Assembly: GCA_020635975.1 (NCBI GenBank)
Contig: JACJYT010000009.1
Span: 42,337 to 106,336 of the forward strand
Source: Chitinophagales bacterium
GTDB lineage: Bacteria; Bacteroidota; Bacteroidia; Chitinophagales; UBA8649
Length of the DNA stretch: 64,000 bases
Direction of reading: 5' to 3'
Shown: positions 26,250 through 36,955 of the stretch, piece after piece
Layout of the letters: each line of letters begins with the position of its first letter
Numbering within the stretch: position 1 is the first letter of the stretch
Position numbers and translations under genes: made by a program
Notes under the pieces: generated by a model
What the model was told of the DNA's origin: nothing
The model's database searches: none
The model's input: the letters and a program-made list of their open reading frames with translations, nothing else

Positions 26250-28142
26250 ATGAACGAAGGAAAAAGTCAATACATTGGTATCATTCTTATCAGCGTATTA
26301 GTTTACTTATTATTATTACGTTTTTTCAAAACTGACAGTACTGAAGCTCAAGATCAAGAGCAAGTTGTGGCAGAACAAATAGACAGTACCGAGCTAGAAG
26401 AATTAGCCAATACTACTCTAATATCGGAAGACAGTTTAAGTGTAATGTCTAGCGAAGATAGTCTAGCTTATTTTATGGCTCAAGACCAAGCCTTAGTAGC
26501 TAGTTACGGCGCTTTTGCTGCCTTTGCAGAGGGAGAAGCGCAAAATGTAAGCCTTGAAAATGACTTGATAAAAATTAGTTTTAATTCTAAAGGTGCGCAG
26601 GTAGAAAGTGTAGAATTAAAAGAATTTAAAACCTTCGATCAACAGCCTTTAATGCTTATTGATAAGAGTCAGGTTTTGAACTATGATTTGAACTTAGCGA
26701 GTGGACAAAAAATTGCAACGAAAGATTTGTATTTCGCTTTCAATTCTAGCGAAAATGCGGTCGTTTTTACTGCAGATTTAGCTAATGGCGAAGCCTTAGA
26801 AATCACTTATCGTTTGAATGAAAATAGCTATTTAGTGGATTATGACGTAGAATTCAAATCGCTACAAAAGGTATTGAGTTCTAGCGATTCGGCCATCCAT
26901 TTAAGTTGGAATTATTACTCTCTAAAACAAGAGCAAGACATCTCGAGCGAGAAAACAAAATCTACTGCCTATTGGAAGCTTTACGAAGGCGATGTGGAAC
27001 ATTTAGGCATTGGAAAATCTAAGGATGAGGATATAAGCTCTAGCTTAAATTGGTTGAGTTTCAAGCAACGATTTTTTAATACTAGTTTGATTCATAATTT
27101 AGGCTTCGAAAGTGCAGAATTAAGCACAACAGTAGATAACAAAGACAGTTCTAAGGTAGCAGAATACCGTTCGGATCTTGCACTTGCCTATTCCCCTAAA
27201 GAAGATATGCAATTGTATTCTATGCAGTTCTTTTTTGGTCCAAACAACTATAAATTGTTAAAAGATTTAGACAACGACATGCATCAAGTGGTGGAGCTTA
27301 GTGCAGATTTCTTTTTATTCAGATGGGTAAAATGGATTAATGCTTGGATGATTATTCCTTTGTTTAATTTATTGGAAAAAGCCTTTTCTAGCTACGGCAT
27401 CATTATTTTTATTATGACCTTGATTATCAAGTTGTTGCTCATGCCGCTAACTTTCAAGTCCTACGTTTCTACTGCCAAAACAAAATTGTTAAAACCAGAA
27501 TTAGATGCGCTTAGAGAACAATATGGAGAAGATCAGGCTGGCTATGCCAAAGCGCAAATGGAATTGTACAGCAAAGCTGGAGTAAGCATGTTTGGTGGCT
27601 GCTTGCCTATGCTTTTGCAGATGCCTTTCCTTTTGGCTATGTTCTATTTCTTTCCTTCTTCTATAGAGTTAAGACAAGAAAGCTTCTTATGGGCTCAAGA
27701 CCTATCTAGTTTCGATAGTATTCCTTTACTGACCTTTAGCAGATCCTTACCATTAATAGGAAATCACATCAGTATTTTCACCATCTTAATGACTATTTCT
27801 TCATTAGTAATGGCAAGGTTCAATCCGCAAATGCAATCGCAACCGAGTCAACCCGGCATGGAAATGATGAAATATATGCCTTACATCTTTCCTTTCTTTT
27901 TGATGTTCTTGTTTAATAGCTTTCCTGCAGCTTTAACCTACTATTATTTCTTATCTAATATGATAACTTTTGGTCAGCAAATTTTAATTAATAAGTTTTT
28001 TATCGACGAAGAAAAATTGCACCAACAATTAGAAGAAAACAAAAAGAAACCAGTGAAAAAATCGAGTTGGGCGAGTAAAATGGAAGAAATCTATAAGCAG
28101 CAACAACAGATTCAAGAACAACAAAAAAAGAATAAAAAGTAA
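26250..28142 (+). CDS. yidC: membrane protein insertase YidC
   Basis: Inserts and folds inner-membrane proteins, alone or with SecYEG. An N-terminal helix (about 8-25, IGIILISVLVYLLLLRFF) is followed by a large periplasmic beta domain (to about 350). The conserved five-helix 60KD_IMP core follows, including GIIIFIMTLIIKLLLMPLTF and FGGCLPMLLQMPFLLAMFYF. The C-terminus is glutamine/lysine rich, as expected for ribosome contact. Length 630 matches Bacteroidota homologues. Confidence 0.96.
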   Translation: MNEGKSQYIGIILISVLVYLLLLRFFKTDSTEAQDQEQVVAEQIDSTELEELANTTLISEDSLSVMSSEDSLAYFMAQDQALVASYGAFAAFAEGEAQNVSLENDLIKISFNSKGAQVESVELKEFKTFDQQPLMLIDKSQVLNYDLNLASGQKIATKDLYFAFNSSENAVVFTADLANGEALEITYRLNENSYLVDYDVEFKSLQKVLSSSDSAIHLSWNYYSLKQEQDISSEKTKSTAYWKLYEGDVEHLGIGKSKDEDISSSLNWLSFKQRFFNTSLIHNLGFESAELSTTVDNKDSSKVAEYRSDLALAYSPKEDMQLYSMQFFFGPNNYKLLKDLDNDMHQVVELSADFFLFRWVKWINAWMIIPLFNLLEKAFSSYGIIIFIMTLIIKLLLMPLTFKSYVSTAKTKLLKPELDALREQYGEDQAGYAKAQMELYSKAGVSMFGGCLPMLLQMPFLLAMFYFFPSSIELRQESFLWAQDLSSFDSIPLLTFSRSLPLIGNHISIFTILMTISSLVMARFNPQMQSQPSQPGMEMMKYMPYIFPFFLMFLFNSFPAALTYYYFLSNMITFGQQILINKFFIDEEKLHQQLEENKKKPVKKSSWASKMEEIYKQQQQIQEQQKKNKK

Positions 28143-28246
28143 ATATTTGGTAAAAAAACCTTAACCATTATATTAATTACTCGGTTCTTTGTATTAAATC
28201 TAAATTATTTTTTAACTTTAACGCTCATTAAAAACAAAATACTTAA

Positions 28247-31200
28247 ATGATGAAAAAAGTTCTACTTTTAAATTTGTTGAGTTTAGCGGTTGTTTTAGGT
28301 TTTGCCCAAACTCAAGTGGGGCAAACCAATTATGATTTGCAAACCAACGCAGCCGTTTGCCGAAGAATTGCAATGAGTCCTTCTGGCGAAATTGTTGTTT
28401 CTTACACTAAAAGCAACAACTCTTCATTCTCTGACAGGGGTTCAGGGACAAATTACTACGATGGTTCTACTTGGGCTACAACTAGCTTTGGCGGTACTTT
28501 TACTCGTCCAGACTTAGATAGAACAGGATGGCCTAACTCTGTTATCACAAGAAGTGGTAAAGAAGTTGTGGTTTCTCACTTTGCTGACCCAAACAATGCT
28601 AGCTACGAAAATGGTCTTAGCGTTATTAGTAGAGATTTAGGTACAGGTCCTTGGACATCTACTTTCTTACCTACCTTAGAAGGTACGGATGCAGTTGATG
28701 CAACTTGGCCAAGACTTGCAAATTGTGGTGACTCTTTAGCACTTATCGTTTCTACTTTTGATGGAACTTACAACAGTGTTGATGGAGGATTAATGTTCTA
28801 CAGATCTTTCGATCAAGGTGTTACTTGGGTTGGATCAGATACTTTAGATTTCGTTAATACTTCTTATGTAGGTAGAATTGGTGGTGATAACTACGCTTTA
28901 GATGCGAATGACAATGGTACAATTGCTATTGTTTACGGATCTTATTCTACAAAAATGATTAAATCTACAGATTTTGGTCAGACCTGGACTTACACTTTAG
29001 TAAATCCAACTTACGACTATGCTGGCAACCAAAACTCTGACAACTTCAGTGGTGCAATTGGCGAAGAGTTAGATACTGCTTTTATAGCTGATGGTGCGTA
29101 TTCAGTTGTTGTAGATGATAATGACAATGTTCATATTTGGTATGGTGTTCAATATTCTTATAAAGACGATCCAAGTACTGAAGGCGTTTTCTACTTCCCA
29201 GCTTTATCGGATGGTGTTGCTTATTGGAACGAAAGTATGTCAGCTCCAAAAAGATTAGATGCAACAAGATTTGTTGCAGAGCAAATTGAATTAGGTTTCC
29301 CAGGTATGTTCTCAACAGCTTCTAACTACGATGCTACAGTACAACCAGACTTATACAGCTCAGGTTATACTTCTATGGCTTCTGGAGGTTATGATGATGC
29401 AGGTAACTTATACTTTGCTTATGCAGGTATTCGTTCTCAAGAATTCGACTTAAATACTGGTGCTGAAGTTGCTGGTATAAGTGCATCAAATGTTTTATAC
29501 AGCGATATTTTCTTAATGAAGTCTACAGATGGTGGTGCTACATGGGAAGGTCCTTTCAATGTAACTAACGAGAGAGAAAGAGAATGTGTATACCCATCTA
29601 TTCCAAGAAAAATTTATGGATCTAATGTTCCTGTAATTTGGCAAGAAGATGATTTACCAGGTACTAACTTACAAGTTCCAACTGGCTACAACCACCCAGT
29701 AGTTGCTAATGAAATTAACTTTGTTTTTGTTCCAACAGCAAACATCGTAAGTCCAACAGATATTACTTTCCCAACAATTGAAGGTCCAGCTACTTTCACT
29801 CTAGATGTAATTGAAGGTTGCGATCCAGCTTCTGCTTTAAATGATTTATTAAGCATTATTAGCATTGACGACGTTCCTCAAGGTGAAGACCCAGGTATGT
29901 TAACTACCAATCCTGCTCCTAACTTTGGTGCTGTAGGTACTCAAGTTTTAGATTTATTCTTATTAGATAATGCAGGTAACTCTTCGGATACTTTAGTAAT
30001 GACTTTAAACATTATTGCGGATAATACACCTCCAACAGTTACTTTAGTTGGTTTAGATACTTTAGCAGTTTTAGTTAATGGTTCTTATTCAGATCCAGGT
30101 ATTACTTTTACCGACAATGGTTGTGATATCCTTGCTTTACCTGTAGAAGGAGATAACGTTAATCCAAACGTTGCTACTCCAGGCTTATACACTTATACTT
30201 ATACTGTTACAGATAATGCTGGTAACTCAACTACAGTAACTCGTTATGTAGAAGTTTTAGCTGCCGACTTAAGTGCTCCAGTAGTTACTTTAAATGGTGC
30301 TAATACCTTAACTGTTGAAGCTTGTACAGGATTTACAGATCCAGGTGCTACAGCTTTCGATAACATCGATTTTGGTGTTCCAGTTAGCGTTAGTGGAACA
30401 GTTAATGATGAAGTTACTGGTTCTTACACGCTTACTTATTCAGCTACAGATAATGCAGGAAACACAGGTACAGCTACTTTAACCGTTAATGTTGAAGATA
30501 ATACTGCTCCTAGTTTACAAATCTTAAATGATCCTGCTACTGCAACTTCAAATGGTGTTACTTATTTATACTTAGGAGATAACTTCGTAAGTCCTCCAAC
30601 TTCTGCTCAAGATCCAAACTGTAATAACCAAACCATTACAGTAAGTTTTGACGATAGCGGCTTGAACTCTTCAGTTATCGGTACAGATACAGTAGTTTAT
30701 ACAGCTGTTGACCCAGCTGGAAACACTACAGTGAGATACTTAACAGTTATTGTAGGTAGAGAGCCTGAGGCTGATTGGCAAGTTGCTGCTCAACAAAACT
30801 TGAGCTTCAGTTTCCAAGATTTAAGCTTGTACAGTCCGAACAAATGGACTTGGACTTTCGGTGACGGTGGTAACCCATCTCCACAACCAAATCCTAACAA
30901 AATTTATTCTGCAAGCGGAACTTACAATGTTTGTTTAAAAGCGGAGAATAGATTTAACCTAGCTCCTTTCAACAAAGTTGCAAGTGAGAAGTGTGAAGAT
31001 GTTGTAATCTCTGGTATTGCCGATAGAAATGTATTGGATGCTGCAGTTGCTATCTTCCCTAACCCAAGTACTGGTTTAGTAAATGTTGAAATTTCTGAAA
31101 CAAATGCAAGTTCTTTAAAAGTTGAAATCACTAACCTATTAGGTGAAGTAATCAGCACTAGAGAAATTACAGAAGTAAATGGTAAAGAAGTATTAAGCTT

Positions 31201-31288
31201 CAACCTAGAAAATAATGCTTCTGGTATTTATTTCGTAAACATTTCTTCTAGCAATGCTTCTATTTCTAAAAGAATTGTTCTTCAATAA
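28247..31288 (+). CDS. secreted T9SS protein with Asp-box, Ig-like (DUF5011) and PKD domains
   Basis: 1013 residues with a Sec signal (MMKKVLLLNLLSLAVVLGFA). Residues about 50-480 carry several sialidase-type Asp-boxes (SFDQGVTWV, STDFGQTWTY, STDGGATWEG). They suggest a beta-propeller, but I cannot confirm catalytic residues. Three Ig-like DUF5011/HYR repeats follow (YTVTDNAGNSTT, YSATDNAGNTGT), then a PKD domain (WTWTFGDGGNPSPQP). A type A sorting domain closes the chain (IFPNPSTGLVNVEI ... ISKRIVLQ). The protein is therefore exported by the type IX system and probably surface attached. A terminator follows. Confidence 0.92.
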   Translation: MMKKVLLLNLLSLAVVLGFAQTQVGQTNYDLQTNAAVCRRIAMSPSGEIVVSYTKSNNSSFSDRGSGTNYYDGSTWATTSFGGTFTRPDLDRTGWPNSVITRSGKEVVVSHFADPNNASYENGLSVISRDLGTGPWTSTFLPTLEGTDAVDATWPRLANCGDSLALIVSTFDGTYNSVDGGLMFYRSFDQGVTWVGSDTLDFVNTSYVGRIGGDNYALDANDNGTIAIVYGSYSTKMIKSTDFGQTWTYTLVNPTYDYAGNQNSDNFSGAIGEELDTAFIADGAYSVVVDDNDNVHIWYGVQYSYKDDPSTEGVFYFPALSDGVAYWNESMSAPKRLDATRFVAEQIELGFPGMFSTASNYDATVQPDLYSSGYTSMASGGYDDAGNLYFAYAGIRSQEFDLNTGAEVAGISASNVLYSDIFLMKSTDGGATWEGPFNVTNERERECVYPSIPRKIYGSNVPVIWQEDDLPGTNLQVPTGYNHPVVANEINFVFVPTANIVSPTDITFPTIEGPATFTLDVIEGCDPASALNDLLSIISIDDVPQGEDPGMLTTNPAPNFGAVGTQVLDLFLLDNAGNSSDTLVMTLNIIADNTPPTVTLVGLDTLAVLVNGSYSDPGITFTDNGCDILALPVEGDNVNPNVATPGLYTYTYTVTDNAGNSTTVTRYVEVLAADLSAPVVTLNGANTLTVEACTGFTDPGATAFDNIDFGVPVSVSGTVNDEVTGSYTLTYSATDNAGNTGTATLTVNVEDNTAPSLQILNDPATATSNGVTYLYLGDNFVSPPTSAQDPNCNNQTITVSFDDSGLNSSVIGTDTVVYTAVDPAGNTTVRYLTVIVGREPEADWQVAAQQNLSFSFQDLSLYSPNKWTWTFGDGGNPSPQPNPNKIYSASGTYNVCLKAENRFNLAPFNKVASEKCEDVVISGIADRNVLDAAVAIFPNPSTGLVNVEISETNASSLKVEITNLLGEVISTREITEVNGKEVLSFNLENNASGIYFVNISSSNASISKRIVLQ

Positions 31289-31310
31289 TAATTGAAAAGA
31301 TTCAAATAAT

Positions 31311-31340
31311 AAAAGAGCCATCCGAGAGGATGGCTCTTTT
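31311..31340 (+). terminator. rho-independent terminator
   Basis: AAAAGAGCCATCC and GGATGGCTCTTTT form a perfect 13-bp stem with a GAGA loop, 22 bases after the T9SS protein gene. The flanking A and T runs make it bidirectional. Confidence 0.9.
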
Positions 31341-31367
31341 CATTTTAGGCATTACCTTGATGCTTAA

Positions 31368-33458
31368 ATGATAGAACAATATATCTTCCTTAAGGAGTAT
31401 CCCTTAGTTCGACTCTTTAGCCTTTTGCTCCTCGCCTTCCTTTTGGGCTTAAACATCCCTTTTGGAATTCATTCTAAGCTAGTACTCCTCATTAGTGTGT
31501 TAAGTCTACTTTTTGTTTTTTATACCAGATTTAATTTTCGTGCAGCAAGATTGAGAATGATGAGTCGGCTAAGTTCTATACTGCTTTATTGCAGTATTTT
31601 CTGTTTAACTTTTGTGCGTTCACAATACGCGAGCAGCTTAAGCCAGCCCCAACACTATAGCATGCTAACAAGCGAAATGGAGCAGCTAGCTAAACTTGAA
31701 ATTCTTCAAGATCCTATAGCAAAAAGTAAAAGTTACCAAATACTAGCTTGTTATGAGGCCCTAATAGAACAAGATCGAAGCAAGTCTGCCAAAGGAAAAA
31801 TTATGATCTACCTAGAAGCTAGTGAAGAAATTAAGCAATTAAAACAGGGCGATATTATTCTAGCTAAACTAAGTCTACAAGCTATCGCCGAAAGTGCTAA
31901 TCCAGAAGAGTTCAATTACAAAGAATTCTTGAAGCGAAAGGGTATTTATCATTGGGCTTATTGTAAAAAAGAAGACTGGCAACTTTACCAAAAAGCTGCT
32001 CCTTGGCATTTTAGCAACTTTATTTCAAAACAAAGAAGCAAGATTATCTACTTGTTGAAAGAAAGGCTCAACGAAGCGAAAGTTCAAGCTGTTGCTCTAG
32101 CCTTAATTGTTGGCGAAAAAAATGAGCTTAGCTATGACTTGAGAAACCAATATGCGCACAGCGGTGCCATGCATGTGCTTGCTGTGAGTGGCTTGCATCT
32201 GGGCGTTCTATATCTTGCTTTGAGCTACTTACTACGATTTTTGCGAGCAAAGAAATACCAAATAATCCAACTTCTTCTTCTCCTTATTGCCTTGTGGTTT
32301 TATGCCTTTTTAACGGGCTCCTCTCCCTCAGTTCTCCGTGCTGCGTGTATGTTTAGTTTATTGGCTCTAGCTACGAGCTTTCAAAGAAAAACCCAAATTT
32401 TAAATATCCTAGCCGCCTCTGCCCTCATCTTGCTTTATATACAACCCATGCTACTTTATGAAGTGGGTTTTCAGCTATCCTATTTAGCCTTATTAGGCAT
32501 CTTAGCCTTTCATTCTAAAATCTATGCTCTCTTATACTTCGATAATTTTCTCCTCGATAAAATATGGGGCTTGGTGGCTGTGTCGCTTGCTGCGCAACTT
32601 ACAAGCACTCCAATAAGCTTGTATTACTTCCATGTTTTCCCCAATTATTTTATTCTTAGCAACTTACTGATCGTTCCCTTAGCCATTTTCAGTGTCTACA
32701 CAGGCTTCATCCTTATTCTTCTAAGTCCGATTAAATTTTTAAGCATTTATATCGCTAAGCTCTTAAGTCTTAGCATTAAAAGCATGAATTACCTGGTCGA
32801 AAAAATAGATGCTTGTCCTTACTCTCTAAGTGAAGGAATATCTTTAGAACTTTATGAATGTATCTTACTTTATCTTTTCGTTCTACTAGCATATCTAAGC
32901 ATGCAAGTTAAAAGGAAAGAGTTTCTTTTTGCTTCGCTGGTATTGGTTCTTTGCTTTGTAGTACAAAGAGAAGTAAAGCATTGGAAGAACTTACAAGCTG
33001 TATATCTATGTGTCTACAAGATCCCAAATCAGAGCGCCATAGAAATTCAAGCCGGCAATATTGCCTATCAATTGTTTGATGAACAACTACGACAGGATAA
33101 AGAAACGCTAGACTTTAAGTTGGGCAATTTTTGGATAAAACAAGGCATAGAATATCCAATAGAATTAGCGCCGCATCAAGAGCTGCACTTATTTAGAATA
33201 GTAGACAAGAACATCTTGGTTTTAGATACTTTTGCATTACACACCAAGGAGATTTTAGCCCTAGACTACCTTATTATTAAAGCTTATAAAGCACTAGATT
33301 TACAAAAAATAAGCAGCACTTTTCCAGCCAAACTTTACCTCTTCGATAGTAGCTTGCCTACTTATACAATTAATTATTGGAAAAAGGAATGCGAAAGCTT
33401 AAATTTGAATTGTTATTTTGTGAGTGAAAACCAGGCTTTTGTCGAAAAACTAAATTAA
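31368..33458 (+). CDS. comEC: ComEC/Rec2-type competence channel protein
   Basis: Membrane protein thought to bring single-stranded DNA across the inner membrane during natural transformation. It has N-terminal helices, a DUF4131-type OB domain (about 95-210), and the competence domain with HSGAMHVLAVSGLHLGVLYL (about 265) and TGSSPSVLRAACMF. Ten or so membrane helices follow. The chain has 696 residues; the metallo-beta-lactamase-like C-terminal domain of larger homologues is reduced or missing, as is common in this phylum. Confidence 0.92.
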   Translation: MIEQYIFLKEYPLVRLFSLLLLAFLLGLNIPFGIHSKLVLLISVLSLLFVFYTRFNFRAARLRMMSRLSSILLYCSIFCLTFVRSQYASSLSQPQHYSMLTSEMEQLAKLEILQDPIAKSKSYQILACYEALIEQDRSKSAKGKIMIYLEASEEIKQLKQGDIILAKLSLQAIAESANPEEFNYKEFLKRKGIYHWAYCKKEDWQLYQKAAPWHFSNFISKQRSKIIYLLKERLNEAKVQAVALALIVGEKNELSYDLRNQYAHSGAMHVLAVSGLHLGVLYLALSYLLRFLRAKKYQIIQLLLLLIALWFYAFLTGSSPSVLRAACMFSLLALATSFQRKTQILNILAASALILLYIQPMLLYEVGFQLSYLALLGILAFHSKIYALLYFDNFLLDKIWGLVAVSLAAQLTSTPISLYYFHVFPNYFILSNLLIVPLAIFSVYTGFILILLSPIKFLSIYIAKLLSLSIKSMNYLVEKIDACPYSLSEGISLELYECILLYLFVLLAYLSMQVKRKEFLFASLVLVLCFVVQREVKHWKNLQAVYLCVYKIPNQSAIEIQAGNIAYQLFDEQLRQDKETLDFKLGNFWIKQGIEYPIELAPHQELHLFRIVDKNILVLDTFALHTKEILALDYLIIKAYKALDLQKISSTFPAKLYLFDSSLPTYTINYWKKECESLNLNCYFVSENQAFVEKLN

Positions 33459-33459
33459 G

Positions 33460-34239
33460 ATGGCTTATCAGTGGATAGAATATAAAATAGAAGATAGAAT
33501 TGCATATATCATTCTTAATAGACCAGAAAAAAGAAATGCTTTCAATGAAGCATTGGTTAATGAGTTAAAGCAAGCTTTTATAGCAGCTGAAAACGATACT
33601 GAGGTAAAAGTAGTGGTACTTGCAGCTCATGGCAAAGCGTTTAGTGCGGGTGCAGATTTAGATTACCTCCAAGGCTTACAAAAAAACAGCTATGAAGAAA
33701 ACTTGGCCGACTCGAACAATCTAAAAGAATTGTACCAACATATTTATAGCTACAAGAAAATTGTGATTGCAAAGGTACAAGGACATGCCATTGCCGGTGG
33801 CGCTGGATTAGCAACGGTATGCGATTTTTGTTACAGTGTGCCAGAGGCACTCTTTGGTTATACCGAGGTGAAAATTGGTTTTATTCCAGCCATTGTTATG
33901 GTCTTTCTCTTGCAAAAAATCAGTGGCACCAAGGCTAAAGAATTACTACTTACTGGAAAGTTAATTTCTGCGGCTGAAGCACTAGAAATCGGACTAATCA
34001 ACCAGCTAGTAGAAGCAGGGCATTTAGATAAAGAGGTACATAGCTTTGCTATGGAGCTATGTCAAAGTGTGTCGGCTCAATCCATTGAAAACACTAAGAA
34101 AATGCTTCTTCAACTTAGAGATATGGATCTAGACCAAGCTTTTTCTTATGCTGCTGAAATGAATGCTAAAGGAAGAGAAACAGCAGATTGCAAAAAAGGC
34201 ATTGCTTCCTTTTTGAGCAAAGAAAAGCTAAGCTGGTAA
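33460..34239 (+). CDS. enoyl-CoA hydratase/isomerase family protein
   Basis: Crotonase-fold enzyme of 259 residues. Oxyanion-hole segments are AAHGKAFSAGADLDYLQ (about 54-70) and GHAIAGGAGLATVCDF (about 108-123). The first catalytic glutamate of classical hydratases, normally within the second segment (GGGxEL), is glycine here. The second is kept in FGYTEVKIGFIPA. The substrate may therefore differ from crotonyl-CoA. It starts two bases after comEC, and its stop shares a base with the next ATG. Confidence 0.9.
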   Translation: MAYQWIEYKIEDRIAYIILNRPEKRNAFNEALVNELKQAFIAAENDTEVKVVVLAAHGKAFSAGADLDYLQGLQKNSYEENLADSNNLKELYQHIYSYKKIVIAKVQGHAIAGGAGLATVCDFCYSVPEALFGYTEVKIGFIPAIVMVFLLQKISGTKAKELLLTGKLISAAEALEIGLINQLVEAGHLDKEVHSFAMELCQSVSAQSIENTKKMLLQLRDMDLDQAFSYAAEMNAKGRETADCKKGIASFLSKEKLSW

Positions 34240-36083
34240 TGAAAAAAGCGCTTTGGCAATATCTAGTTAAGCCAGCAATATTTCTCTATTTGCTCATGCA
34301 GTTTTTTAAGCTGCTTTTTCTTTTAAAAAATTGGGAGCAGGTCCATCCTGAAAGTTGGTCAGAAATTTTTAGAGTTTTTACAGGAAGCATTTTTTTAGAT
34401 ATTGCCATCTTAAGCTACCTACTTCTTCTTCCAGTCTTCTTCTTCTATCTATATGCATTTAGCGGAAAGCTCGAAAAACTAAAAACCCTTCTTCTGCTAT
34501 ATTTTAGCCTAATAAGTCTTTTCTATATAAGTTTGAGTTATATCGATATAGAGCTATTTAGTAATTGGGGATCGAGGATAAGCGCTAAGGCTTTAAGCTT
34601 TTTAAACACACCAAGTTATGCCTTTTTCAGCGCTGGAAAATATCGTGTATTTCTCCTATTTTTTGCCTTAATTACTAGTGGCTATCTCAGTTATCTATTC
34701 TTTAAGTTGGCAATACAAAGTACAAAACTTGCTGAAATCGATAAAAAAGTACTAGGTATTTGGGGGATTTTGAGCTTGTCGCTTCTTGTGCTTGGACTAA
34801 GAGGTGGAATTCGAGTGATTCCTATTAACCAAAGCGAGGCTTATTTCTCTAACAATCCAGTTTTGAATGTAGCTGGAGTCAATTCCCTTTGGAATTTTGG
34901 TAATGTAGTCTTTCAAAACAGCAAGGCGCTGAAAGAGAATCCCTACAAAAGCATGGAAGAGGAAATGGCGGAAGAAATATTTCAAGAAATCTATTTTACC
35001 GAAAAAGATACGAGTATTTCTATCTTAAAAAATAGTCAAGCCAATATTATTTACGTGGCTTTAGAAGGAGTAAATGCTAATTGTATCAAAGATTATAATG
35101 CCAATAACGACTATATGCCCGAACTCTCTAAAATGATGAATGAAGCCTATAGTTTCAAGAAAATGTTTGCCAGTGGCATGCGAACCGACCAAGGATTAGT
35201 GGCAATTCTTGGCGGATTCCCGGCACTTCCCGTGCATACTATAGGAGCTCAGGAAGATAAATTTACCAAGCTCCCTTCCCTATCCCTTCCTTTAAAAGAA
35301 CGAAATTACAACTGTACATTTTTCTTTGGCGGAGAACCTGAATTTGGAAGTATTAAAGCCTATTTGGTGCACAATGGCTTTGAAAAAATTTATAGTTTTA
35401 AAGATTTTCCTTCGGAACAAAGAATACAAGACCTAGGCGTACCAGATGAATATCTCTTTGAAAAATTCAGCGAAGATATGCAGGATGCCCAAGAGCCTTT
35501 TTTCTCATTAATTCTTTCCCAAACGACCCACGAGCCCTTCGACATGCCTTTTAATGAAGGTGTAGAGAAGGATGTCGAAAAATACATAAATACAGTGCGC
35601 TATGTGGATAGTATCCTTGGTATTTGGTACGAGAATTGCAAAAAAGAAGCCTGGTTTGAAAATACCTTGATAATTATTTCTTCCGACCATGGTCATGGCT
35701 ACCCCGACAATTATTGGTACACCGATAAGGAACGCTATCACATTCCCTTTATACTTTTAGGTGGGGCGCTTAAAGAGGAATTTAAAGGCGAAATAAATAA
35801 CCAATTGTGCAATCAAACCGATATAGCCCTTAGCTTAAGCAAGCAATTCGAATTAAAAGACCAGAACTTTGAATTTAGTAAGGATATTATGAATCCCTAT
35901 AGTCCTAAATTTTCATCCTTCATTCATATAAATGGACATAATTGGGTGAAGTACGAAAACGATTGCAGTATCGATTTTAACCTCGAACAGCATTTCGACA
36001 AAGAAGATCAAAGTGCTGGCAAATGCGAGCTGGAGAATGCTGCCTATATCCAAACTGTTTTTACTCGTTATATGGCATATTAG
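34239..36083 (+). CDS. LTA synthase-family membrane sulfatase/phosphotransferase
   Basis: The start is the ATG at 34239 (MKKALWQYLVKPAIF), which overlaps the preceding stop in TAATG; an upstream in-frame ATG would overlap much more. Five N-terminal membrane helices (to about 200) anchor a periplasmic alkaline-phosphatase-superfamily domain. GVNANCIKD, FASGMRTDQGLVAILGGFPA (with the metal/nucleophile threonine) and IISSDHGHGYPDN (metal ligands) are visible. In Gram-negatives such proteins transfer phospho-groups onto envelope glycans or lipids. The exact substrate is unknown. Confidence 0.9.
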   Translation: MKKALWQYLVKPAIFLYLLMQFFKLLFLLKNWEQVHPESWSEIFRVFTGSIFLDIAILSYLLLLPVFFFYLYAFSGKLEKLKTLLLLYFSLISLFYISLSYIDIELFSNWGSRISAKALSFLNTPSYAFFSAGKYRVFLLFFALITSGYLSYLFFKLAIQSTKLAEIDKKVLGIWGILSLSLLVLGLRGGIRVIPINQSEAYFSNNPVLNVAGVNSLWNFGNVVFQNSKALKENPYKSMEEEMAEEIFQEIYFTEKDTSISILKNSQANIIYVALEGVNANCIKDYNANNDYMPELSKMMNEAYSFKKMFASGMRTDQGLVAILGGFPALPVHTIGAQEDKFTKLPSLSLPLKERNYNCTFFFGGEPEFGSIKAYLVHNGFEKIYSFKDFPSEQRIQDLGVPDEYLFEKFSEDMQDAQEPFFSLILSQTTHEPFDMPFNEGVEKDVEKYINTVRYVDSILGIWYENCKKEAWFENTLIIISSDHGHGYPDNYWYTDKERYHIPFILLGGALKEEFKGEINNQLCNQTDIALSLSKQFELKDQNFEFSKDIMNPYSPKFSSFIHINGHNWVKYENDCSIDFNLEQHFDKEDQSAGKCELENAAYIQTVFTRYMAY

Positions 36084-36118
36084 CGTAAATATTTAAAAGG
36101 AAGAATTAATTTTATAGT

Positions 36119-36955
36119 ATGATATTACTTGCGGATAGCGGATCAACTAAGACAGAATGGATTTTAATTAAAGAAGGAAAGCTCCAGCTTCAAATAGAAA
36201 GCATAGGCTTGAACCCTTATTTTGTTTCTCCACAAGCTATTGAAAAGGCCTTAAAAGAATCGGAGCTCCTGCCTTATTTTGAGCAAGTAAAAGAGCTGCA
36301 CTTTTATGGTGCTGGATGCTCGAATGAAGAACGCTCTCATTTCTTAAAAACAGAATTTTCGCACTACTTTAAACAAGCCACTATTCAGATTAAAACCGAT
36401 ATAGAGGCTGCTCTTATGGCAAGTGCAGAAGACGAACCATGTACGGTTTGCATACTAGGAACGGGTTCAACTTTCCGACATTTTGATGGTAAAAACATGA
36501 TAAGAAAATACTCTTCCTTAAGTTATATCATGGGCGATGAAGGAAGTGGCACTTATATAGCGAAAAGCTTATTAAGAGGCATTTTCTATCAAAATTTCGA
36601 TCAAGAACTAATCGACAAATTCTTTCTTAAATACCCAATAAACAGCGAAATACTGCTCGAAAAGGTCTACCAAGAAGAAAGAGCTAATCGCTATTTGGCT
36701 TCTTTTGTTCCCTTTTGCAAGGAAAATATTGCCCATCCTCAAATCGAAAACTTAATACTAAATGCCTTCGAGCAATTCTATTTAGAGCATTTATATAAGT
36801 ACAAGGAATACAAAGCCTATCCCGTTCATTTTATAGGAAGCATAGCCTATCACTTTGAAGAGCAATTAAGCAAAATTGCTCAGAAACATCAATTTAAAGT
36901 AGGAAAGATTATCCAAAAGCCGCTTGGACAAATTGCAGAAAAACTACTTCATTAA
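36119..36955 (+). CDS. BadF/BadG/BcrA/BcrD ATPase-family kinase (N-acetylglucosamine kinase-like)
   Basis: ASKHA-fold sugar kinase of 278 residues. The phosphate-1 loop LLADSGSTKTEWILIKEG is at residues 3-20. Phosphate-2 is CILGTGSTFRHF (about 116), and the adenosine-type motif MGDEGSGTYI is near 139. Bacteroidota homologues are usually annotated as GlcNAc kinases and may recycle cell-wall amino sugars. The stop overlaps the convergent FTR1 gene by four bases (TTAA). Confidence 0.88.
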   Translation: MILLADSGSTKTEWILIKEGKLQLQIESIGLNPYFVSPQAIEKALKESELLPYFEQVKELHFYGAGCSNEERSHFLKTEFSHYFKQATIQIKTDIEAALMASAEDEPCTVCILGTGSTFRHFDGKNMIRKYSSLSYIMGDEGSGTYIAKSLLRGIFYQNFDQELIDKFFLKYPINSEILLEKVYQEERANRYLASFVPFCKENIAHPQIENLILNAFEQFYLEHLYKYKEYKAYPVHFIGSIAYHFEEQLSKIAQKHQFKVGKIIQKPLGQIAEKLLH